7,704 nt of DNA. It comes from Bacillota bacterium. GTDB lineage: Bacteria; Bacillota_I; Bacilli_A; RFN20; CAG-826. The stretch covers positions 1-7,704 of the forward strand of contig JAEZSD010000095.1 of NCBI GenBank assembly GCA_023422095.1, read 5' to 3'. Position numbers and translations under genes: made by a program. Below the pieces are notes generated by a model that saw nothing but the letters and a program-made list of their open reading frames with translations, was not told where the DNA came from and ran no database searches. Shown here in pieces: positions 1-5,843 of this stretch (positions are counted from its first letter, which is position 1; every line of letters starts with the position of its first letter).

Positions 1-810
1 ATGGATGCCAACTTGCCAGAAGATCAAAAAGCTTGCTCTGATAACGCCGCTTTATTGCCAGATTTCGGATTTTTTAACGAGATGTTTCGCGATATAGCAA
101 AAGGCCCTACCTTTCACGATAAGATTGCGCAAAAAGGTTTTATCAATGGAGACATTAGCTATCGTTTTGGAGCAAACTTTATCTTTCATGGTTCAATTAT
201 CAATCACTCCTATGAACCAAAATTTATTTTTGCTCATCAATCGATCAACTATGTTGAATGTCACGACAACAACACACTTTTTGATAAATTGACTTTCTCT
301 AATTTTGAAGAAGATGAAAATACACTATATAAGAGAGTTAAACTTGCCAATGCTTTAACTGTCTTATCTTTCGGTGTCCCTTTCATCCACATGGGTCAAG
401 AAATTGGCTTGAGCAAATATGGGCTTGATAACACTTACAATCGCTTATATGTTAACAACATGAATTGGGAGCAGGTTGACACTAATTTTGACATGGTATC
501 ATATTTAAAAATGATAATAGAGTTGAGAAAAAACTCCCTCCCATATCTAAAATTAAACAACCAAAAAGATATCGAAAATCTCTTTGAAACTATTTATTGC
601 GATAATGGACTACTTGTCTTTTATTCTGACAAGAAAGAGCGTCTTCACAAATATCAAAAATTGTTGGTTATCATTAATCCCACCAATGCTAATCAGACTT
701 TCCACACGGATGAGTATTTTGCATCTTTAACTCTGGCTGGAGAAGGCGAAGTTCTCACCAAGAATAATTTAATCCCTCCGACCTCGTTTAACATTTTATA
801 TATAAAGTAA
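1..810 (+). CDS. pulA: Type I pullulanase, C-terminal part (5' end outside window)
   Basis: Debranching enzyme of glycoside hydrolase family 13 that hydrolyses alpha-1,6 links in pullulan, glycogen or limit dextrins. The visible 269 residues are the end of the catalytic barrel plus a C-terminal beta domain. Residues 82-96 (INYVECHDNNTLFDK) are the classic pullulanase stretch holding the transition-state-stabilising Asp89 in the HDN triad. Residues 125-147, GVPFIHMGQEIG followed by KYGLDNTYN, are also diagnostic. About residues 215-269 look like the usual C-terminal beta-sandwich. The family is normally 600 residues or more, and the frame is open at base 1. The ATG at base 1 is therefore most likely an internal Met just after the missing GEGW catalytic-Glu motif, not the true start. 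No signal peptide can be judged. It ends with TAA and is followed by a strong terminator, so it is probably the last gene of its transcript. The family assignment is secure; substrate and location are inferred. Confidence 0.93.
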   Translation: MDANLPEDQKACSDNAALLPDFGFFNEMFRDIAKGPTFHDKIAQKGFINGDISYRFGANFIFHGSIINHSYEPKFIFAHQSINYVECHDNNTLFDKLTFSNFEEDENTLYKRVKLANALTVLSFGVPFIHMGQEIGLSKYGLDNTYNRLYVNNMNWEQVDTNFDMVSYLKMIIELRKNSLPYLKLNNQKDIENLFETIYCDNGLLVFYSDKKERLHKYQKLLVIINPTNANQTFHTDEYFASLTLAGEGEVLTKNNLIPPTSFNILYIK

Positions 811-830
811 GATTGCGACTTTTCTTGGTT

Positions 831-866
831 CTTCCCGATTATAATACCAATAATTGGGAGCTTTTT
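831..866 (+). terminator. Intrinsic terminator of pulA, fused to the next gene's start region
   Basis: Bases 832-841 pair with 851-860 in a contiguous 10-bp stem: U-G, U-A, three C-G, G-U, then four A-U pairs. The loop has 9 nt (842-850). After C861 comes a run of five T (862-866), the standard rho-independent layout, 20 nt after the pulA stop codon. The T-run directly abuts the ATG at 867. The 3' arm contains GGGAG (856-860), the apparent ribosome binding site of the next gene, and the loop-proximal 5' side contains a perfect TATAAT (840-845). Read-through RNA from pulA would therefore fold this ribosome binding site into the stem. Confidence 0.7.
840..860 (+). promoter_or_regulatory. Candidate -10 box and ribosome binding site for the 87-aa gene
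   Basis: TATAAT at 840-845 matches the sigma-A -10 consensus exactly. The predicted start of transcription is about base 852, giving a leader of only about 15 nt. That leader contains GGGAG (856-860), 6 nt from the ATG at 867. The -35 side is poor: TTGCGA at 813-818 has a 21-bp spacer, and nothing good lies at 17 bp. Promoter activity is an inference from the -10 box and position. The ribosome binding site is better supported. Confidence 0.45.
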
Positions 867-1130
867 ATGATTAGTAGTATTGTGATTACCGGTTATTTAA
901 ACGAGATTATTAACGAGAAATTCCGTCTTGTTAAAACATGTGCCGAAGATGCTTTTCAACCTTACGAAGAATTAGTTTCATATATTCCTGTTTTGTATTG
1001 GACAAGAGACCAAAAGAATCCGTTATTATCAACCAAAAAAGGAACCTATATTGTCATTCGAGGGCATTTAGAAAGCGATAATAAAAACGGTCTTTATATT
1101 CTCGCTGAAACCATACAATTGTCTAAATAG
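867..1130 (+). CDS. Small OB-fold, single-strand-DNA-binding-like protein (87 aa)
   Basis: No confident family name. The layout resembles the SSB/PriB OB-fold. An N-terminal strand ISSIVITGYLNEI matches the SSB opening (V-x-GxLxxx). The stretch YIPVLYWT matches the strand that in SSBs reads as hydrophobics followed by W. KKGTYIVIRGHLES (about residues 56-69) matches the SSB KKG-x-V-x-V-x-GxL turn, and the end, ILAETIQL, resembles the closing strand. At 87 residues it is shorter than SSB (about 110-170) and lacks the acidic C-terminal tail that recruits partners, so it is unlikely to be the main SSB. The start was set at ATG 867 because GGGAG lies 6 nt upstream. An in-frame TTG at 813 would add 18 residues but has no ribosome binding site and would run through the terminator stem. 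Nucleic-acid binding is an inference from the fold resemblance. Confidence 0.6.
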   Translation: MISSIVITGYLNEIINEKFRLVKTCAEDAFQPYEELVSYIPVLYWTRDQKNPLLSTKKGTYIVIRGHLESDNKNGLYILAETIQLSK

Positions 1131-1152
1131 AAAAAAAGAATATAATATTCTT
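1119..1152 (+). promoter_or_regulatory. Promoter of plsC, predicted leaderless
   Basis: TTGTCT (1119-1124, 4 of 6 to the -35 consensus), a 16-bp spacer, then a perfect TATAAT (1141-1146). Six bases separate the -10 from the ATG, so the expected +1 is base 1153, the A of the plsC start codon. There is no Shine-Dalgarno sequence before this ATG, which fits leaderless translation. The -10 is embedded in a perfect 7-3-7 palindrome (1136-1152, AAGAATA-TAA-TATTCTT). The -35 overlaps the last codons of the upstream gene. Confidence 0.55.
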
Positions 1153-1938
1153 ATGTTACATTACATCAAAGCTATCTTTTTCCAAGGGATTCCAATTCTT
1201 TGGGCTTATATTACGTGGATGAAACGTTATTCTAAACATCCCGATCGTTATCCTCTAGCTTTGAGATATAAAAGATTATCAAAACTAACCCGTGCTGTCG
1301 CCAAAAGTTTAAATGTTGAATTTCATGTTGAAGGCTTAGAAAACATTCCCAATGAGCCTTGCTATTTAGTGGCTAACCACCTTTCATTTTTTGATCCATT
1401 GGCTCTCGTTTGCATTTTAGACAAGCCAATTAGTTTTGTGGCAAAAATGGAGAGCGAGAAAATGCCCTTCGTTGGATTAGCCGTCAAGATTCTCAATGGT
1501 TTATTTATTAATCGCGATGATATCAAAGAATCGCTTAAGACAATGATGACTCTTGCCGATTATTTGCAAGAGAAATCAAGAAACTGGTCAATTTTTCCTG
1601 AAGGAAAACGCAGTTTTGACCAAATGGCTTTATGCGGAGAATTCCATCATGGTACATTTAGGGCCGCAACACGCACCAACACTCCGATTTTACCAGCCGC
1701 TATTTTTGGGACATCTCGTGTTTTGCAAACAAATCCTGAATATAAAAAGTTTCCAATTTTCATAAAGTTTTTGCCACCGGTCATGCCTAGTCAATACGAA
1801 AATATGAATACTAAGGATATCGCAAAAAATATTCAAGATTCGATTCAAAGAACCATCTCTTTTGATCTTCGTTTAAAAGATCACGCATATATGTCAAAGC
1901 GCTACCCTAAAAAGTACCGCTTTAATCATAATGATTAA
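1153..1938 (+). CDS. plsC: 1-acyl-sn-glycerol-3-phosphate acyltransferase, PlsC family
   Basis: Membrane-associated enzyme that adds the second acyl chain to lysophosphatidic acid, giving phosphatidic acid for phospholipid synthesis. The 261 residues show the four acyltransferase blocks in order. NHLSFFDP (75-82) has the catalytic H-x4-D pair His76/Asp81. GLFINRDD (116-123) is block II. FPEGKRS (148-154) is the glycerol-phosphate-binding block III. TPILPAAIFG (177-186) is block IV. The N-terminus (about 7-22) is hydrophobic with aromatic residues and may insert in the membrane. Length is typical of bacterial PlsC (about 200-260). The start at 1153 is supported by the promoter placed exactly for a leaderless message. 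An in-frame ATG at 1219 would lose the hydrophobic N-terminus. The gene converges on the reverse-strand methyltransferase and overlaps it by 4 bp at the stops. Acyl specificity cannot be read from sequence, and other lyso-lipid acyltransferases share these motifs. Confidence 0.9.
   Translation: MLHYIKAIFFQGIPILWAYITWMKRYSKHPDRYPLALRYKRLSKLTRAVAKSLNVEFHVEGLENIPNEPCYLVANHLSFFDPLALVCILDKPISFVAKMESEKMPFVGLAVKILNGLFINRDDIKESLKTMMTLADYLQEKSRNWSIFPEGKRSFDQMALCGEFHHGTFRAATRTNTPILPAAIFGTSRVLQTNPEYKKFPIFIKFLPPVMPSQYENMNTKDIAKNIQDSIQRTISFDLRLKDHAYMSKRYPKKYRFNHND
1922..1938. other. Perfect palindrome over the convergent stop codons
   Basis: TTAATCAT-A-ATGATTAA is a perfect 8-1-8 inverted repeat ending exactly on the TAA of plsC and including the reverse-strand TAA of the methyltransferase gene. 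As RNA it could form a 7-bp stem with a UAA loop. On the forward strand a T-rich stretch (TTTTTTCTT, 1950-1958) follows after about 11 nt, so it might act as a weak terminator for plsC. In the reverse direction no T-run follows. With one G-C pair per stem the structure is weak, and terminator function is doubtful. Confidence 0.3.
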
Positions 1939-3209
1939 GTAACAATATTTTTTCTTAAATATTTTGGGTAACGGTTTTTAATAATTTTTCCATCGCTTTT
2001 TGCCATATCGATGTTTAAAGAATTGTATTTCACAAGCACAAAGCCATGTGGATTATATAAAGAGATATAGTTGCCTTTAATATATTCTAGGCTCTCTTGA
2101 CGATTCAAAGTGATTTCTTGGGAAAACGTTTCTATGTAACGAGCATAGTGGATATCGTATTTGACAATGTCTCCACTTATTTCACCAATCTTCACCCCAT
2201 ATCTGATAATCGATAATCCTTTAATAGGGAAAAATTTAGAAACGCCGAATAGAGTAGACCCATAACAAAGGACATTGGAACAACCCAAAATTGGTTTATC
2301 GTAAGTTTTAAACATTGGCTCGCGATTTGACGCATAAGGGCGAGATGGTTTTTTAATATGACAAATATAATGACCCTCTCCGGGGAATAAATGGGGGAAA
2401 AGATGAACACCGATTGCCTTTTTAGTGGTGTAAAATAACTGGTTATCATCAATTGGAGAAAGTTGCGCATCAGTATTAGCTAATAAGTACTCGATGACTT
2501 CTTCATCTTCTTCATATGAGAACGAACAAGTAGAATAAGATAGTAATCCTCCAGGTTTAAGCATTTCGTAGGCGATAAAAATCAATCTTTTTTGGATCTC
2601 TTGACACTTCAAAACCTTTTCATAAGTCCAATCCATTTTGATGAGATCGTTTTTGCGAAACATCCCACTCCCTGAGCAAGGAGCGTCAAGAATAATTTTA
2701 TCGAAAGTATCGCGATATTTTTCGTATATTAATGAAAAATCATTTGATATAATCATTGTATTTCCAATTCCCAGCCTTTCGACATTTTCTAGAATTTTTC
2801 CCACTCTGGTTCTTGAAATATCGTTGGAGAGTATTAATCCCTTATTATTCATAAGAAAGGAAGCTTGAATTGTTTTTCCTCCTGGTGCCGCACATAAATC
2901 CAAGACAACATCATTTTCCGAAAAACTAAGTAAACTAGAAACTGTCATCGCGGATGGTTCCTGTAAATAAAACGCTCCTAGTTCATGTTCCAAACTCTTG
3001 CCTAAATCATAGATATTTTTGTCATAAATGAAGGCGTGTTTTGCAATTGGGTGTGGGATAATATTTGGATGGGCATTTGTAAACTCGTCATCTTTCATTT
3101 TTCGGTGGTTTAATAGCACAGCGTGTTTTGAATCTTCATTCAATGATTCAATAAGCAAACCAATTTCCTGATCCGTTAGATATTTCTGAAGATGCGTTTT
3201 AAAATCCAT
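1935..3209 (-). CDS. rsmF: rRNA (cytosine-C5-)-methyltransferase, RsmF/NOL1-NOP2-Sun family
   Basis: SAM-dependent enzyme expected to methylate C5 of a cytosine in 16S rRNA during 30S assembly. From the ATG at 3209 it has 424 residues. DLCAAPGGKT (about 104-113) is the SAM-binding motif I. DAPCSGSGMFRK (about 175-186) is motif IV with the product-release Cys178. YSTCSF (about 225-230) is motif VI with the nucleophilic Cys228. The remaining C-terminal 150 or so residues match the extra RsmF/PUA-like RNA-binding region, closing with the family-typical basic NRYPKYLRK. Both catalytic cysteines are present and length fits the two-domain RsmF type (about 430-480), not the shorter methyltransferase-only forms. 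ATG 3209 was preferred over TTG 3224, which adds MYNKP and lies within the predicted promoter -10. The gene stands alone on the reverse strand, divergent from pdp and convergent with plsC. The target base is inferred; RsmB-type activity on another cytosine is the alternative. Confidence 0.9.
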   Translation of the reverse strand: MDFKTHLQKYLTDQEIGLLIESLNEDSKHAVLLNHRKMKDDEFTNAHPNIIPHPIAKHAFIYDKNIYDLGKSLEHELGAFYLQEPSAMTVSSLLSFSENDVVLDLCAAPGGKTIQASFLMNNKGLILSNDISRTRVGKILENVERLGIGNTMIISNDFSLIYEKYRDTFDKIILDAPCSGSGMFRKNDLIKMDWTYEKVLKCQEIQKRLIFIAYEMLKPGGLLSYSTCSFSYEEDEEVIEYLLANTDAQLSPIDDNQLFYTTKKAIGVHLFPHLFPGEGHYICHIKKPSRPYASNREPMFKTYDKPILGCSNVLCYGSTLFGVSKFFPIKGLSIIRYGVKIGEISGDIVKYDIHYARYIETFSQEITLNRQESLEYIKGNYISLYNPHGFVLVKYNSLNIDMAKSDGKIIKNRYPKYLRKNIVT

Positions 3210-3212
3210 AGG

Positions 3213-3228
3213 TTTATTGTACAATAAA
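3213..3228 (-). promoter_or_regulatory. Palindromic -10 region of rsmF, predicted leaderless
   Basis: TTTATTGTACAATAAA (3213-3228) is a perfect 16-bp palindrome. On the reverse strand it contains TACAAT (3221 down to 3216), a 5-of-6 match to the -10 consensus. Six bases then separate it from the ATG at 3209, so the expected +1 is the A of the start codon. No Shine-Dalgarno sequence precedes that ATG. Because of the symmetry an identical TACAAT reads on the forward strand at 3220-3225, pointing toward pdp. No convincing -35 is visible for either direction. The palindrome could instead be an operator for a dimeric repressor. Confidence 0.45.
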
Positions 3229-3261
3229 AGACAAGCAAAAAGTATTCTTAATACGCGATGC

Positions 3262-3282
3262 TGTGTTAAGATAAGAATGAGG
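3262..3282 (+). promoter_or_regulatory. Extended -10 promoter and ribosome binding site of pdp
   Basis: TGTGT (3262-3266) directly before TAAGAT (3267-3272) matches the Gram-positive extended -10 form TRTGN plus hexamer; the hexamer is 4 of 6. TTCTTA at 3245-3250, 16 bp upstream, is at best a poor -35. The predicted +1 is about 3279, the first base of GAGG (3279-3282), the ribosome binding site 8 nt before ATG 3291. If so, the leader is only about 12 nt. An upstream start at the symmetric TACAAT (3220-3225) would give a leader of about 60 nt. Confidence 0.4.
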
Positions 3283-3290
3283 TATTTTTT

Positions 3291-4601
3291 ATGAGAATGG
3301 TTGATTTAATTATTAAGAAGCGCGATGGTCACGAATTAAGTGATGAAGAAATTCGTTTCTGGATTAGCGGATACGCTCAAGGCGAAATCCCTGATTACCA
3401 AAGTAGTGCTATGCAAATGGCAATTTTGTTTAAAGGAATGAGTCATCGCGAGGTTTCAACATTAACTGATGCAATGGAACATTCAGGAGAAACATTAGAT
3501 CTCTCAATGTTAAAAGGTGTAAAAGTTGATAAGCATAGCACCGGTGGTGTTGGTGATAAGACCACTCTTGTTCTTGGGCCAATGGTCGCTGCTTGTGGTG
3601 CAACCTTAGCAAAGCTAAGTGGTCGTGGATTAGGCCACACCGGCGGAACTTTAGATAAATTAGAATCGATTCCAGGTTTAACAATTGCTATTTCTGGACA
3701 AAGATTTATTGACCAAGTCAATAGCATTGGAATTGCGGTTGCTGGTCAGACAAAGTCACTAGTCCCTGCGGATAAAAAGATGTATGCGTTACGGGATGTC
3801 ACTGGAACCGTTGAATCTATTCCTCTCATCGCCGCTAGCGTTATGTCAAAAAAACTTGCTAGTGGATCAGATGCCATTTTACTTGACGTCACCGTTGGTG
3901 AAGGAGCTTTCATGAAGAACATGGATGACGCTCGTGAATTAGCTCACATCATGGTGCAAATTGGAAATCGTTTAGGACGTGATACTCGCGCCGTCCTTTC
4001 AGATATGAGCGAACCTTTAGGAATGGCAGTCGGCAACTCCTTAGAAGTTAAAGAAGCTATTGAAGCTCTTCATGGACGTGGTCCCGAAGATTTAATGGAA
4101 TTATGCTATACAGCTGGTTCCATTATGCTCGTTCAAGCCAAGTGTGCAAAAAACAAAGACGATGCTAGAAAAAAACTAGAAGAAGTTATCGCTAATGGAG
4201 AAGCATTTAAAAAATTCTGCCAAATGGTGGAAGCCCAAGATGGAGATTTAAGTTATATCCTACATCCTGAAAAGTTTGAAGTTAGCAAAAACATCATTGA
4301 ATTAGTAGCAGAGAAAGATGGCTATATTAAGTCAATCGATGCTTTGGAAATTGGTGAAAGTTCAATGAGACTTGGTGGTGGACGTGCAACACTCGACGAT
4401 GTCATCGATATGTCTGCTGGAATTCTCCTTAATAAAAAAGTTGGTGACTTTGTCCATAAAGGAGACAAACTTTGCACGGTTTATACCAACAAAGAAAAAG
4501 ATGCTTATATCCCAGTCTGCGAAGACATTAAACACGCATTTGTTATTATTAAAGAACATGTTGAGCATACCACTGTAATCAAAGAGATTATCGAATTGTA
4601 A
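3291..4601 (+). CDS. pdp: Pyrimidine-nucleoside phosphorylase
   Basis: Splits uridine, thymidine or deoxyuridine with phosphate into the base and (deoxy)ribose-1-phosphate, in cytoplasmic nucleoside salvage and catabolism. The opening MRMVDLIIKKRDGHELSDEE is nearly that of Bacillus Pdp. KHSTGGVGDKTT (81-92) is the phosphate-binding loop. SGRGLGHTGGTLDKLE (110-125) is the signature of the thymidine/pyrimidine phosphorylase family. RDVTGTVESIPLIAASVMSKKLA (168-190) carries the base-contacting Arg168 and Lys187. The C-terminal 100 or so residues are the beta-rich PYNP C-terminal domain (GG-x-RATLDD near 363-370). At 436 residues it is full length for the family (about 430-440). GAGG lies 8 nt before ATG 3291. 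It heads the run pdp-rarA-dtd-mnmA. The family also includes thymidine-specific DeoA; similarity to the Bacillus enzyme favours the broad-specificity form, though this is not proven by sequence. The usual partners deoC and cdd are absent here. Confidence 0.95.
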   Translation: MRMVDLIIKKRDGHELSDEEIRFWISGYAQGEIPDYQSSAMQMAILFKGMSHREVSTLTDAMEHSGETLDLSMLKGVKVDKHSTGGVGDKTTLVLGPMVAACGATLAKLSGRGLGHTGGTLDKLESIPGLTIAISGQRFIDQVNSIGIAVAGQTKSLVPADKKMYALRDVTGTVESIPLIAASVMSKKLASGSDAILLDVTVGEGAFMKNMDDARELAHIMVQIGNRLGRDTRAVLSDMSEPLGMAVGNSLEVKEAIEALHGRGPEDLMELCYTAGSIMLVQAKCAKNKDDARKKLEEVIANGEAFKKFCQMVEAQDGDLSYILHPEKFEVSKNIIELVAEKDGYIKSIDALEIGESSMRLGGGRATLDDVIDMSAGILLNKKVGDFVHKGDKLCTVYTNKEKDAYIPVCEDIKHAFVIIKEHVEHTTVIKEIIEL

Positions 4602-4602
4602 T

Positions 4603-5841
4603 ATGCAGAAACCTCTTGCGGATCAACTACGCCCCAATAATCTCGACGAAATGGTCGGTCAGTATGACCTCTTAAAAAAGGATAGTGTCTTTCGTCGTGT
4701 CATTGAGGCTAATCACATTCCAAATATGATTTTTTATGGTCCTCCTGGAACAGGAAAAACGACCATGGCAAATATCATCGCGAAACAGAGCAACCTATCT
4801 CTTTATCGCTTAAATGGAACAACCGCATCAACTGAGGATATCAAAAAGATAATTGCTGATATTAATAGTGTCTTTACGAGTGATGGAATATTGTTGTATT
4901 TAGATGAAATTCAATATCTAAACAAGAAGCAGCAGCAATCACTCCTTGAGTTTGTGGAATCGGGCGACATTACTCTTATCGCTTCAACAACTGAAAACCC
5001 TTATTTTTATATTTATCCCGCCTTGTTATCTCGATGCACTGTCTTTGAATTCAAAGCCATTCCATCTAGTGAGATTTCAAAAGGATTAAAAAGAGCCATC
5101 CAAGAATTAAAATTAGATATTGAAGATGACGCTTTAGAATTATTAGCTGATTATTCAAATGGTGATATGCGCAAAGCTCTCAACAATTTAGATTTCCTTG
5201 AGCACTCTCTTGGATTAAGTGATCGCCTAATAACCAAGCAAATTGTCTCTGATTTCATTGATAAAGGTAATATTTCCTACGATCGAGGAGAAGATAAACA
5301 TTACGATAATCTTTCTGCTTTGATGAAATCTTTGCGTGGAAGCGATCCTGATGCTAGCCTATTTTACCTTGCTAAGTTATTAGAAGGTGGAGACTTAATT
5401 GCCGCCTGTCGCCGTCTTTTATGTTCCGCTAATGAAGACGTTGGGATGGCATATCCACAAATCATTTCTATTGTTAAATCAGCTGTAGATACAGCTCTAC
5501 AACTTGGAATGCCTGAGGCAAGATTGCCTCTTTCTAATGCGGCAATTTTGATTGCAACAGCTCCGAAAAGCAACTCCGCTTTATCAATTGATTTAGCGAT
5601 TGAAGATGTTCGTAAAGGTAAGGGTATATCAGTTCCAAGATCTTTACAGAATACTCATTTTGATGGCGAAGACTCCACAAACAAAGGGCAGAATTATCTC
5701 TACCCTCATCAATATGAACATAACTGGGTAAATCAGCAGTATTTACCAGATGATATTAAACAATCAAAATATTATGTCTACAAGAATAATAAATATGAGC
5801 AGGCTCTTAAAACCTACTGGGAAAAAATAAAAAAGGAATAG
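4603..5841 (+). CDS. rarA: Replication-associated recombination protein RarA (MgsA, AAA+ ATPase)
   Basis: AAA+ ATPase related to clamp-loader subunits and to eukaryotic WRNIP1/Mgs1, acting at stalled replication forks on the chromosome. GPPGTGKTT (46-54) is Walker A, LLYLDEIQ (97-104) is Walker B, and ASTTENP (127-133) is sensor 1 with the family-typical TTENP. SRC (143-145) carries the likely arginine finger Arg144. GDMRKALNNLD (187-197) is sensor 2. The C-terminal half has the RarA-specific blocks DKHYDNLSALMKSLRGSDPD (231-250) and RRLLCSANEDVGMAYP (270-285), plus a near-terminal YLYPHQYEHNWVNQQYLPD, which together distinguish it from RuvB and DnaX. At 412 residues it is near the usual length (about 420-450). 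The ATG is 1 nt after the pdp stop and has no good Shine-Dalgarno (the nearest purine run, AAAGAGA at 4581-4587, is about 15 nt away), so translation probably depends on coupling to pdp. Confidence 0.95.
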   Translation: MQKPLADQLRPNNLDEMVGQYDLLKKDSVFRRVIEANHIPNMIFYGPPGTGKTTMANIIAKQSNLSLYRLNGTTASTEDIKKIIADINSVFTSDGILLYLDEIQYLNKKQQQSLLEFVESGDITLIASTTENPYFYIYPALLSRCTVFEFKAIPSSEISKGLKRAIQELKLDIEDDALELLADYSNGDMRKALNNLDFLEHSLGLSDRLITKQIVSDFIDKGNISYDRGEDKHYDNLSALMKSLRGSDPDASLFYLAKLLEGGDLIAACRRLLCSANEDVGMAYPQIISIVKSAVDTALQLGMPEARLPLSNAAILIATAPKSNSALSIDLAIEDVRKGKGISVPRSLQNTHFDGEDSTNKGQNYLYPHQYEHNWVNQQYLPDDIKQSKYYVYKNNKYEQALKTYWEKIKKE

Positions 5842-5843
5842 TC

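Noticed and set aside
1..3. ATG at base 1 as the true start of pulA
   Set aside because: The protein begins in the middle of the catalytic barrel and lacks the N-terminal domains and first two catalytic residues. The frame is simply cut by the window edge.
813..866. TTG start at 813 for the SSB-like gene, adding 18 residues
   Set aside because: No ribosome binding site, and the added codons run through the terminator hairpin and -10 box. ATG 867 has GGGAG at good spacing.
1907..1977. Imperfect inverted repeat around the plsC/rsmF junction (TACCC ... GGGTA)
   Set aside because: Both arms encode the similar C-terminal sequence RYPK on opposite strands, and the loop would be about 50 nt. It is better explained as coincidental coding similarity than as a terminator.
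3210..3224. TTG start at 3224 (reverse) for rsmF
   Set aside because: It adds only five residues not expected in the family, has no ribosome binding site and falls in the predicted promoter palindrome.
3430..3727. Antisense open frames of 84 and 94 codons inside pdp
   Set aside because: They lie opposite a strongly conserved gene, have low-complexity or unrelated translations and no ribosome binding site support.
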